Source of the DNA: J014 sp964486055
GTDB taxonomy: Bacteria > Acidobacteriota > Blastocatellia > Pyrinomonadales > Pyrinomonadaceae
Direction of reading: 5' to 3'
Length of the DNA: 64,000 nucleotides
NCBI GenBank assembly: GCA_964486055.1
Contig: CAZALE010000001.1
Coordinates: 434,001-498,000, forward strand
Below are positions 7,703-16,127 of the stretch, piece after piece; within the stretch, counting starts at the first letter, position 1, and every line of letters begins with the position of its first letter. The notes under the pieces were generated by a model. The model searched no databases. It was not told the origin of the DNA and saw only the letters and a program-made list of their open reading frames with translations. The translations under genes and the position numbers were made by a program.

Positions 7703-7761
7703 AGACTGCAAGTAGTATAGTAGGGATAGCCCCTTATGCAAATTGCAGTCTTTTTTATTTT
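7703..7761 (+). terminator. Terminator between rplI and dnaB, with nested hairpin
   Basis: AGACTGCAA (7703-7711) pairs perfectly with TTGCAGTCT (7743-7751), followed directly by a T-rich tract. The 31-base loop contains a smaller GGG/CCC hairpin. The structure separates the ribosomal genes from dnaB and argues that the TTG at 7743, inside the stem, is not the dnaB start. Confidence 0.8.
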
Positions 7762-7772
7762 GGTGTCCAATT

Positions 7773-9134
7773 ATGCCGAGAAATACTAATTCTAAGCTTG
7801 AAGATTATTTAGAGAAACCGCTTCCATCGAATACTGAGGCAGAGGCTGTAATATTAGGCTCTATATTGCTCGATAACTCTCACTTAGCTCAAGCAGTAGA
7901 GATACTAAAGCCTGAAGATTTTTATTCACCCTTTCATCGGCATGTTTTTGAAGCAATGATTGGACTCTTTCAGCGAGGTGAGAAGGTAGACCCACTTCTG
8001 ATAGCTGAAGAGATGAAGAAAAGAGTAGAGCTAGATAAGATAGGTGGTATCAGTGCGATCGTAAATCTTACCTATGGGCTTCATCATTTACCGAATATCT
8101 CTCACTACGCGGAAATCGTCCGGGATAAAGCGTTACTACGAAAATTAATATCCTCCTGTCGACAGATACTCTCAGATGCTCTCTCTGAGGAAGGTAACGC
8201 CGAGGAGATAATCGATAAAGCTGAGCAATCCATATTTGCGCTCTCGCAAGAAAGATCGTATCAAAATTTTGTCCCAATAAGGGCTGTAGCCGAACAAGTA
8301 ATGCTAAAATTGCAGGAATACGCAAAACGAGAAACTCATGCGTTGACTGGTCTTGCCACGGGGTTTATAAAACTCGATCAGCTAACCTCTGGACTACAAA
8401 AAGGGGATTTGATTATTGTCGCTGCACGTCCTGCCATGGGTAAAACCGCTTTTGCTTTAACCATTGCTCAAAACGCAGCATTAAAGGAGGACGCCGTTGT
8501 TGCAATATTCTCACTCGAAATGTCAAAGGAGCAGCTGGCAATGAGAATGTTATGCTCTGAGGCTAAAATAAATGCACATCGTTTCAGAACCGGCTTTCTC
8601 TCGAGGGAGGAATGGATAAGGCTTTCTAAGGCGATCGGACTTCTTTCGGATGCTAAGATTTTCATAGATGATACACCCGCAATATCCATCTTGGAAATGA
8701 GAGCTAAAGCAAGGAGATTAAAAAGCGAAAAGAAGCGCTTGGACTTAATAATTGTCGACTATTTGCAAATGATTCGTACGACGCAAAGGCACGAATCCCG
8801 CCAGCAAGAGGTTTCACAAATTTCGCGTGATCTGAAAAGTTTAGCTAAGGAATTGGACGTACCAGTATTGGCTATATCGCAACTCTCGAGAGCGCCTGAG
8901 TCTCGTCATCCTCCCAGACCACAAATGTCTGACTTAAGAGATAGCGGTAGTATTGAACAAGATGCTGATGTGGTTATATTTATTTATCGTGAGGAATATT
9001 ACAAGAAAACCGAGGAGAATGAGGGTTTAGCTGAGGTAATAGTGGCAAAGCAGAGAAATGGTCCTACCGATACAGTAAGAATGGTATTTTTAAAAGAATT
9101 CACTCGTTTTGAAAACTTTTACGAGGAAGAGTAA
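7773..9134 (+). CDS. dnaB: Replicative DNA helicase DnaB
   Basis: This is the hexameric 5'-3' helicase of the replication fork, 453 residues from ATG 7773. The N-terminal domain starts PSNTEAEAVILGSILLDNS. The RecA-type motor has the Walker A ARPAMGKTAF near residues 217-226, the block VAIFSLEMSKEQLAMRMLC, the Walker B region LDLIIVDYLQMI, and the arginine-rich C-terminal motif SDLRDSGSIEQDADVVIFIYR. No intein is present. An upstream TTG at 7743 is inside a terminator stem and was not used. Its position after rplI is the common arrangement. No clear terminator follows; only an inverted repeat at 9335-9353 is seen. Confidence 0.95.
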   Translation: MPRNTNSKLEDYLEKPLPSNTEAEAVILGSILLDNSHLAQAVEILKPEDFYSPFHRHVFEAMIGLFQRGEKVDPLLIAEEMKKRVELDKIGGISAIVNLTYGLHHLPNISHYAEIVRDKALLRKLISSCRQILSDALSEEGNAEEIIDKAEQSIFALSQERSYQNFVPIRAVAEQVMLKLQEYAKRETHALTGLATGFIKLDQLTSGLQKGDLIIVAARPAMGKTAFALTIAQNAALKEDAVVAIFSLEMSKEQLAMRMLCSEAKINAHRFRTGFLSREEWIRLSKAIGLLSDAKIFIDDTPAISILEMRAKARRLKSEKKRLDLIIVDYLQMIRTTQRHESRQQEVSQISRDLKSLAKELDVPVLAISQLSRAPESRHPPRPQMSDLRDSGSIEQDADVVIFIYREEYYKKTEENEGLAEVIVAKQRNGPTDTVRMVFLKEFTRFENFYEEE

Positions 9135-9465
9135 ACGCGCTGCTCTGATGTTTTCCCAAGAATACGCTGTCTGGATTACCTTCACAGAGATGATTGATCA
9201 GAGATAATCTGATCACATGCAATCTCGAAAAACAAATGGTTTAGTGACTTTCATAACCCAGCTTATTCAATGAAGAACATCAATCGTAGAAGAAAAAGCT
9301 ATATACCTCGGTGGTGATGCTAAGGAATTTGTAATTCTCTAGTCAGTAGAGAACATAGCCGAAGTACTTTAAAAACCACGCAACGAAACAGATTAAACAT
9401 ATGTGCCCCCTGAAGGCCTAATTAATCTTTATTGGCGTAGTTAGAAAGTTGAATCTAAATGCAGT
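9135..9465. other. Intergenic stretch between convergent dnaB and ATP-grasp genes
   Basis: There is no open frame with coding character. The only structure is an inverted repeat TTCTCTA (9335-9341) / TAGAGAA (9347-9353) with a 5-base spacer and no T-tract on either strand. It is therefore not a convincing terminator, although it sits where one is expected between convergent genes. Confidence 0.5.
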
Positions 9466-10683
9466 TTACTGATCATCATAATGCTCTTTTGCTGGTGCTA
9501 TTGCTAGAAAATCTTCGGTTATTCTTTCGGTGTAAAGTTTTATCAATTCATCCAATCTTGACTTGATTGGAGTGTGAAAGATCAATCCAACGTGTTTTGG
9601 TCTATTAACCCTATGTATTATCTCTTGGTCTTTATAGTGTGATGTATCAGGAAATTCAACTTTAGCCAATGCTAGGCAAATTCCTGCATATTCTCGCCGA
9701 TAAATTGGAGGTTGATAGGGCATGTCTTCATCCTCTATTTCCAGTTTTGCCCATTCTCTCCATAGGTTAAATCCATTTGCATATTCATGAACATTTGCTA
9801 TGTAAGCACCGCCGACTCTGCAGGCAATCTCTAGAAGATAAAACTCTCCGGTCTCTTGTGCCCTGAGAAATTCTGCATGGGTGACTCCTTTTTCGTACCT
9901 GAAACTTTTTATTAAGTGTAGATTCAGTTGCTCGAGCCTTTTACGATCTGGGTCTTCGTAATCAAAAGTCGAGGTGGTGAACACTCCGCCGTGATGAGTT
10001 ATTTTGTACGGTGGTTTACCGTACTTTCCTATTCCAACCGCTATGACTTCGCCGTCGTAAACGACAGAATCGACGTGAAAAACGTCACCTTCGATAAATC
10101 TCTCGATTAGATACTGAGACGGATGATCGCGCCAGGTATTTCTTCTATCAAGTGATGTGATCACTTGCCAAACCTGCTCCTTAGTCTCGCATTTACGTAT
10201 TCCAAAAGCAGATACCTCAGTACGAGGCTTCACTATCCATGGCGGTTTAGTCGTGTCTAAATATTCATTTATCTCGTCAGTATTAAAAATGCCTGTAAAC
10301 TCCGGGCATGGAATACCAGTTTTCGAGGCTAGGTTCCTCATCTGAAGTTTGTCTCTGAACCTCAATGCGTAGCTACTGCTCATTCCGTCTAGTTGAAGGT
10401 GCTCTCTAGCCTTTGCAGCGGTCAGAATATCGAACTCATCGAGTCCTACAACTTTTCTAATCTTTTGAGCTCCGCAAACGTTGGTTATAGTACGGATATA
10501 GTCTTCGACCGTTGCGTTTTTCTCCACAATTTTCGTTTCACTGATGCTTGTCCATGCCCATGGAGAATCAAGCAAGTCTTTTCGGGTGATAAGAATTACC
10601 TTCCAGCCAGCTTTAGAGCATTCTTCGATGAACTCATTACCCTTGAACTCGCTGGCAATACAAACAATGTTTTTTTGATTCAT
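9466..10683 (-). CDS. ATP-grasp superfamily ligase of unknown substrate
   Basis: The 405-residue protein has the layout of carbamoyl-phosphate-synthase-like ATP-grasp enzymes. An N-terminal Rossmann-like preATP domain carries IVCIASEFKGNEFIEECSKAGW. It is followed by FRDKLQMRNLASKTGIPCPEF, the ATP-lysine strand PPWIVKPRTEVSAFGIRK, QYLIERFIEGDVFHVDSVV and the metal-binding stretch FYLLEIACRVGGAY, where Glu and Arg replace the more usual E-x-N. The C-terminal 80 residues resemble the small third domain of such ligases. The substrate cannot be read from sequence; relatives join carboxylates to amino acids or peptides. It starts 6 bp after the DoxX gene and is co-transcribed with it. Confidence 0.75.
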   Translation of the reverse strand: MNQKNIVCIASEFKGNEFIEECSKAGWKVILITRKDLLDSPWAWTSISETKIVEKNATVEDYIRTITNVCGAQKIRKVVGLDEFDILTAAKAREHLQLDGMSSSYALRFRDKLQMRNLASKTGIPCPEFTGIFNTDEINEYLDTTKPPWIVKPRTEVSAFGIRKCETKEQVWQVITSLDRRNTWRDHPSQYLIERFIEGDVFHVDSVVYDGEVIAVGIGKYGKPPYKITHHGGVFTTSTFDYEDPDRKRLEQLNLHLIKSFRYEKGVTHAEFLRAQETGEFYLLEIACRVGGAYIANVHEYANGFNLWREWAKLEIEDEDMPYQPPIYRREYAGICLALAKVEFPDTSHYKDQEIIHRVNRPKHVGLIFHTPIKSRLDELIKLYTERITEDFLAIAPAKEHYDDQ

Positions 10684-10689
10684 ATAAGC

Positions 10690-11118
10690 TTAGAGACTTC
10701 CTTTCCTTCGAATTACGCCGTCAACACTCCAAGAGTTAGCTCCTAGAAGCAAAAAACAGAGTGCAACGAATAAATAAAAGAAAGCTAGTTCTTGCTTTGA
10801 AAATGGGTCATTTAAGTGTACTCCGATTAATGCGACCGCCATGTTGAAGGCGATGAAGAAGCTTGCAGGTCTAGTTAAAAATCCTAGGATTAATAGAGCC
10901 CCTCCCACTGTTTCGGCTAGTGCCGCTGCCCAAGCAAATATTGCTGGTTGAGGGAATCCTATATTCCCAACCAGTTGAATAAATTGCTCGGATGGTGGAA
11001 TTTTTAAGTAGCCATGCGAAATGAGCCCAATTCCCGCAAAAATCCGCAACAACGTCAAGCCTAAGTTTCCTAGTCCAGAAATAGAATCTTCTCCGCCAAA
11101 TAAGATTTGCTTTAACAT
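10690..11118 (-). CDS. DoxX family membrane protein
   Basis: The 142-residue protein has four predicted membrane helices (for example LTLLRIFAGIGLISHGYLKI, FAWAAALAETVGGALLILGFL, FIAFNMAVALIGVHL and FFYLFVALCFLLLGA). This is the DoxX/DoxD-like fold with the typical GxxLISHGxxK and AAALAEtvGG blocks. DoxX-like proteins are linked to quinone or thiol redox reactions at the membrane, but most remain uncharacterised. GGAGGT at 11123-11128 is a strong ribosome binding site. It is first in a two-gene operon with the ATP-grasp gene, so the ligase product may act on or near the membrane; that link is inference only. Confidence 0.85.
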   Translation of the reverse strand: MLKQILFGGEDSISGLGNLGLTLLRIFAGIGLISHGYLKIPPSEQFIQLVGNIGFPQPAIFAWAAALAETVGGALLILGFLTRPASFFIAFNMAVALIGVHLNDPFSKQELAFFYLFVALCFLLLGANSWSVDGVIRRKGSL

Positions 11119-11284
11119 ACGACCTCCGTATCGGGTTTTTAGAACAACTTACTAATTTTTATAGTATTTTGCAAACCGTAGATTTAATTTTAGCTGACTA
11201 GATTAATGTTTAAAAACTCCTGAGTTCATGTGGAGCTAATGGCAAAGTTACGATCTGGGCGAATTTTGGTCGGTATTTTTCAAA

Positions 11285-11314
11285 TTGCTACTCAATAATG
11301 TTCCCGGCTATAAT
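11285..11314 (+). promoter_or_regulatory. Sigma-70-type promoter of nadK, leaderless arrangement
   Basis: TTGCTA (11285-11290) and a perfect TATAAT (11309-11314) are separated by 18 bp. Only eight bases lie between the -10 box and the ATG at 11323, so transcription would begin at or within a base or two of the start codon. No Shine-Dalgarno is present, consistent with a leaderless mRNA. Confidence 0.7.
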
Positions 11315-11322
11315 TTTTCAAG

Positions 11323-12183
11323 ATGCATCAAAAGATTGAATGTATTTCGATAGTGGTAAAGCCAGGTAGTGACGAGGCTTTACAGACTGCAAATGAATTG
11401 GCTGACTGGCTCGAGAAAAGAGGGATTCGTGTGATAGGTGAGCCTCTTCAAGAGGAGGAAGTGTCGGTTTTATCGGCCCATGCCGAAAGAGCATGTGACG
11501 AGGCTGATTTGGTGGTAGTTTTGGGTGGTGATGGGACCATACTATCTACCGCTAGATTGCTCGGCAGGCGCGAAGTTCCCGTCTTGGGCATAAACTATGG
11601 GAGCCTAGGATATTTAACCGAATTTCGTATCGAAGAGATGTTTTCAGCCTTGGAAAAAGTTTTACAGGGTGATTATGAAATCGATAGAAGATCGATGTTA
11701 ACGGTAGAGAATGAGACTTCTGCGGGCAAAGAGTTCATAGGCAGGGTCTTGAACGACGTAGTGGTCAATAAATCTGTCCTTGCTAGAATAATCGAAATAG
11801 AGGTTTCATTTGATAGCTTTTTTGTCAATCGATTTCGTGCCGATGGCTTGATAGTTTCAACGCCCACTGGTTCGACGGCCTACAATCTCTCTGCTGGTGG
11901 CCCAATCATCTATCCATCTGTTGATGCGATAGTGATAACTCCAATTTGCCCGTTTACGCTGACTAATCGCCCAATCGTCATTCCTGATTCATCACACGTG
12001 AAGCTAAGGCTGATAGACGACAGCAGTGGAGTTATGTTAACGCTTGATGGTCAAGTTGGCAAGAAGATAACACCGGAGGATACAATACACATCCATAAAA
12101 GTTCAATCGGTTTTGCATTGATAAAGCCAACCAATAGAAATTATTTTGACGTTTTGAGGAACAAACTCAGATGGGGGAGGTAG
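11323..12183 (+). CDS. nadK: NAD kinase
   Basis: It phosphorylates NAD to NADP using ATP or polyphosphate. The 286-residue protein shows the catalytic GGDGT motif in VVVLGGDGTILSTARL (near residues 68-72), NYGSLGYLTEF, the NE/D-type segment RVLNDVVVNKSVLARI in which Asp follows Asn, and the conserved TPTGSTAYNLSAGGPI. Length is typical. The gene has a consensus -10 box only eight bases upstream and probably a leaderless mRNA. The downstream secreted-protein gene starts 10 bp after the stop. Confidence 0.95.
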   Translation: MHQKIECISIVVKPGSDEALQTANELADWLEKRGIRVIGEPLQEEEVSVLSAHAERACDEADLVVVLGGDGTILSTARLLGRREVPVLGINYGSLGYLTEFRIEEMFSALEKVLQGDYEIDRRSMLTVENETSAGKEFIGRVLNDVVVNKSVLARIIEIEVSFDSFFVNRFRADGLIVSTPTGSTAYNLSAGGPIIYPSVDAIVITPICPFTLTNRPIVIPDSSHVKLRLIDDSSGVMLTLDGQVGKKITPEDTIHIHKSSIGFALIKPTNRNYFDVLRNKLRWGR

Positions 12184-12193
12184 GGAATATGTT

Positions 12194-15100
12194 ATGAGAC
12201 GATTTTTTTTACTCATGTTGGTAATTTTGAGCTTTTTGCCTGAAAGTAGAGTTGAAAGCACGAGCCTCGATGAGTTAAGCCCTAAATTTGTTCAGGCTAG
12301 TAGTTTTGCTGTATCGATTCCCGTGAGGGAAATTGGACCAGCTCAACCAGAATCAACTAAATCCAGCAACAAGATGGGACGTGCCGAAGAGCTCGCACGT
12401 CAGGTTCCTAATAAGGTTCCATTTCGTAAAGAAAGAAAAGATGCTGTACATGATCTTGAGGCTGCAGTGGCCAGATTTTCTGATCAACCGATGCCAGCAG
12501 CAACCCTTGTGTTTGATGGGCTTTCAAGCAGTGACAACGCTGCTGCCTATGGTTTTCGAATCGTGCCTCCAGACACGAACGGGGATGTGGGTTTAAATCA
12601 TTATGTCCAGGCCGTAAATTCACTCATTCGCGTCTTTGATAAAAAAGGTAATGCCTTGACTCCACCTTTCAAGCTCAGCTCGCTTTTTTCTAGGCTCGGA
12701 ACAGCATGCGCTCAAAGAGATGACGGCGATCCAATAGTATTGTATGATCCATTAGCTGATAGATGGTTTTTCAGTCAAATCTGTGCTCTTGCTCCTCCAT
12801 TTCGACAGATGATTGCCGTATCGAAGACATCTGACCCTACCGGAGAATTCTATGTTTACGAATTTGTAATGCCAAACTTTAAGTCAAATGATTATCCCAA
12901 ATTTGGTATATGGACCGATGCCATATACATGACGACTGATCAGTTTTTGGGAAGCGATTATGCAGGAACAGGGGTTTTTGCTTTTGATAAGGTTAAGCTG
13001 TATTCGGGTAATCCAACTGCTGGTTATATATACTTTGATTTAGCCTCGCCTTCTACGATAAGACTTGGCGGCCTTCTACCAGCAGATTTAGATGGCTTAA
13101 AAGCTCCTGCATCTGACTCAGGGATTTTTGTGGGTTATACAGCTACCGAATACGGAGATCCAATCGATGCCATAAGACTTTTCGAGTTCAGAGCAGACTT
13201 TTTAAATCCACCGAATTCGAGATTTTCTGAGATGCCTGAAAGCCCGTTAGCAGTTTCTGCTTTTGATCCAACTTCTCCTGAAGGGCGTTCGGATATTTTA
13301 CAGCCTGCACCTGGTGAGCCTTTGGACTCACAATCTGACAGATTAATGTATAGAGTCGCATATAGAAATTTCGGTGGGTATGATTCCTTGGTATTCAATC
13401 AAACAGTCAGAATGCTACCGCCACCAAATCAATATCGTGCTGGCATTAGGGTTTACGAGCTGAGACGAGACCTATCCAGTCGGAATCCTCGTTTTTTCGT
13501 CAATGAACAGGCTACGATCGGTGATAATGATGTTAGTAGATGGATGGGAAGTGCGGCGCAGGATCATCAGGGTAATCTGGCAGTCGGTTACAGTTACGGA
13601 AGCGAAAATAAAAAAGCCTCGATCGTTTACACAGGCAAGCTCTCAAATGATCCATCCGGAGTCTTTAGACTAGAGTCTACCTTATCTAGTGCTACTGGGG
13701 TTCAAACAGCTTATGGATTTCGTTGGGGAGATTATAGCCAGATGAGCGTAGACCCTGCTGATGATTGTTCATTCTGGTACACAAATGAATATTACTCACT
13801 CGAAAGTCAAGAGGAAAGCCCATTCGGATGGCTCACAAAGATTGGCAAATTCAGATTTGAAGAGTGCCAAGATGCGCCGAGAGGGGCAATTTATGGTTTC
13901 GTGCTGAATTCAGATAATAACCAACCCATAGAGGGGGCGACCATAAAAACCGGGAGTTACATGAGAGTTACTGATGCATCCGGTAGTTATACAAACTTTG
14001 TTTTACTGCCGGGTAACTATAGTCTGACTGCTAGTGCTCATGGCTTTAAATCTAAAACAGTAAATGTTTTCATCGGCAACGGTCAGAATGTAAGGCAGGA
14101 TTTCCTTCTGGAACCGACTGCGTCGATTGAATTGGAGTCAGCAGAGTTAACGAATGAAAGCTGTATTTTAAATGGTGCAGCAGAGCCAGGTGAGACAGTT
14201 ACCATGAGCGTTAAGCTTAAAAATACCGGAAGAAAACCTACTTCAAACCTGATCGTGACGTTGCTCCCAACAGCAGGTGTTTTGAATTTGCCTCCTGCAC
14301 AAAATTATGGAGTTATAGCGCCAAACGAGACCAGTGCACGCTCGTTTACATTCACAATCTCACCCAATCTATCATGTGGTGCTAGCATTTCTCTGATCTT
14401 CAGTTTGACGGATGAGACAGAGCAGCTAGGCGATCTTTCCGTACCCATAAATGCTGGATTGAAGCGGATAGCTTTAAACGAAAAATTCGATCTTTATAGA
14501 ACTAACGAGTTACCCGCGGGTTGGACGACAAGCGCTCAAGGCGGTCAGTTACCTTGGGCTATAAGCAGAAGTAGGAGCTACAGTCCGCCTAATTCTGCAT
14601 TTTCTGCATGCTCAACTCAAATAGGAGTAAATGAACTAGTCTCTCCAGTTTTTCATATTAATTCGCCTCAGGCTGAGCTTCAGTTCAATAATTGGTATGA
14701 GCTCGAATCAACCTTTTTGCGTAACCGTCTATACGACGGAGCGGTTCTAGAGATTAAAATCGGCGATGCTGATTGGCAAGACATAGAGGCAGCCGGCGGG
14801 GCGTTTTTGCAAGGTGGGTATGATGGGATTATAGACAGCTGTTGTCAGAATCCATTAGCTGGCAGAAGAGGATGGTCAAGTAAGAGTGGAATTAATCAAA
14901 CACCCGAATTTGTCTTATCTCGTGTGAGATTACCAGCTGCAGCTGCCGGGCACGATGTAAGGTTGAGATGGCGCGTTGGCACTGATCTAGGTACTGCTAA
15001 AGAAGGTCAGTATATCGATAACATAGTTGTGACTGATGGTTATATATGTGAATGCCAGAATTTGTCATCTAGGACAGTCTTTGATTTTGATGGGGATGGG

Positions 15101-15916
15101 CGCACCGATATATCAGTTTTCCGCCCATCAAATTCTGATTCGGATCCGGATTTCTTCATACGTCAGAGTCGAAATGCAGAGGTTGTTACTGCGTTTTGGG
15201 GAACAAGCGAGGATTTACCTGTTAATGCTGATTATGATGGTGATGGCCGCACAGATCTTGCTGTTTTTCGCCCGTCCACTGGCACATGGTTTATTCTTTC
15301 TAGCAGAGATAACACGATTTTTGTAAGAAATTTCGGTATTGCAGGTGATAGACTGGTTCCTGCTGACTATGATGGAGATGGTAAAGCCGATATTGCCGTT
15401 TTTCGCCCGACGCAGGGTCGCTGGTATATCCTACGCAGCTCAGATTTGAGTATAATGTCCTATCAGTTTGGGTTAGTAGGAGATATCCCAGTTGTCGGTG
15501 ATTATGATGGAGATGGACGAAGTGACATAGCGGTGTGGCGTCCTTCAAACGGTAACTGGCTCATGATATTTAGTTCAGACTCACAGTCGCGAAGCGCCAG
15601 TTTTGGTGCGAATGGTGATAAACCCGTGCCGGGTGACTTCGATGGTGATGGAAAGAGTGATTTAGTTGTTTTCCGTCCTTCAGACGGCAGATGGTATTTA
15701 ATGAAGAGTCGTGATGGATTCAAAAGCATCAAATTTGGTATCTCTTCAGATAGAGTTTTACAGGCAGACTTCGATGGTGATGGAATTTCTGATATATCTG
15801 TCTTTCGTAACGGCGCATGGTTCTTTTTGAAAAGTTCTGATTCTAGCTTTCAAGCAATTCAGTTCGGACTGCAAAGCGATATCCCCGTTCCGGCTATCTT
15901 CACTGAAAATTTTTGA
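12194..15916 (+). CDS. Large secreted protein with carboxypeptidase-regulatory-like domain and six FG-GAP/VCBS-type repeats
   Basis: The 1240-residue protein starts with a signal peptide (MRRFFLLMLVILSFL). Residues about 90-560 form a large beta-rich domain (PPDTNGDVGLNHYVQAVNS at its start) that I do not recognise as a named enzyme. Residues about 561-640 are a CarboxypepD_reg/Kre9-like beta sandwich (GAIYGFVLNSDNNQPIEGAT), 650-750 a CARDB-like domain, and 760-950 a jelly-roll-like region. From about 960 to the end there are six repeats of about 45 residues with the calcium-binding-like core DYDGDGRTDLAVFRPSTGTW. Such repeats build a beta-propeller or calcium-binding surface in exported proteins. 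It follows nadK by 10 bp and may be co-transcribed. No C-terminal sorting signal is evident. The same repeat family recurs in the protein at 36458-38455. Confidence 0.85.
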   Translation: MRRFFLLMLVILSFLPESRVESTSLDELSPKFVQASSFAVSIPVREIGPAQPESTKSSNKMGRAEELARQVPNKVPFRKERKDAVHDLEAAVARFSDQPMPAATLVFDGLSSSDNAAAYGFRIVPPDTNGDVGLNHYVQAVNSLIRVFDKKGNALTPPFKLSSLFSRLGTACAQRDDGDPIVLYDPLADRWFFSQICALAPPFRQMIAVSKTSDPTGEFYVYEFVMPNFKSNDYPKFGIWTDAIYMTTDQFLGSDYAGTGVFAFDKVKLYSGNPTAGYIYFDLASPSTIRLGGLLPADLDGLKAPASDSGIFVGYTATEYGDPIDAIRLFEFRADFLNPPNSRFSEMPESPLAVSAFDPTSPEGRSDILQPAPGEPLDSQSDRLMYRVAYRNFGGYDSLVFNQTVRMLPPPNQYRAGIRVYELRRDLSSRNPRFFVNEQATIGDNDVSRWMGSAAQDHQGNLAVGYSYGSENKKASIVYTGKLSNDPSGVFRLESTLSSATGVQTAYGFRWGDYSQMSVDPADDCSFWYTNEYYSLESQEESPFGWLTKIGKFRFEECQDAPRGAIYGFVLNSDNNQPIEGATIKTGSYMRVTDASGSYTNFVLLPGNYSLTASAHGFKSKTVNVFIGNGQNVRQDFLLEPTASIELESAELTNESCILNGAAEPGETVTMSVKLKNTGRKPTSNLIVTLLPTAGVLNLPPAQNYGVIAPNETSARSFTFTISPNLSCGASISLIFSLTDETEQLGDLSVPINAGLKRIALNEKFDLYRTNELPAGWTTSAQGGQLPWAISRSRSYSPPNSAFSACSTQIGVNELVSPVFHINSPQAELQFNNWYELESTFLRNRLYDGAVLEIKIGDADWQDIEAAGGAFLQGGYDGIIDSCCQNPLAGRRGWSSKSGINQTPEFVLSRVRLPAAAAGHDVRLRWRVGTDLGTAKEGQYIDNIVVTDGYICECQNLSSRTVFDFDGDGRTDISVFRPSNSDSDPDFFIRQSRNAEVVTAFWGTSEDLPVNADYDGDGRTDLAVFRPSTGTWFILSSRDNTIFVRNFGIAGDRLVPADYDGDGKADIAVFRPTQGRWYILRSSDLSIMSYQFGLVGDIPVVGDYDGDGRSDIAVWRPSNGNWLMIFSSDSQSRSASFGANGDKPVPGDFDGDGKSDLVVFRPSDGRWYLMKSRDGFKSIKFGISSDRVLQADFDGDGISDISVFRNGAWFFLKSSDSSFQAIQFGLQSDIPVPAIFTENF

Positions 15917-15922
15917 ATTAAA

Positions 15923-15939
15923 TTTTGAATCATTCAAAA
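15923..15939. repeat. Near-palindrome after the FG-GAP protein gene
   Basis: TTTTGAAT (15923-15930) and ATTCAAAA (15932-15939) form a palindrome around one base, four bases after the preceding stop codon's AT-rich tail. The lack of a T-tract makes it a weak terminator candidate. The remainder up to 16127 holds nothing recognisable. Confidence 0.35.
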
Positions 15940-16127
15940 CCCATGGTTTCTATTCTTTAATCCCATACGCAGCTAAAACTCATTACTTAGCTATCAATTT
16001 CAGATTTGTATTTTGAGACGGTAGTTTAAGAGATTAAACCACGAAATTTCAGTGATAGGCTTGCGAGTATGAAGTTTGCTGCTAGATCATTTTAGTCATC
16101 TGATTTAGGTTTAGAGAGGAAGGCGGA

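Noticed and set aside
9335..9353. Inverted repeat as dnaB terminator
   Set aside because: Seven-bp arms but no T-tract on either strand; listed only as a feature of the spacer.
10393..10746. Long plus-strand open frame opposite the ATP-grasp and DoxX genes
   Set aside because: It is antisense to two well-supported genes and shows no family motif or ribosome binding site.
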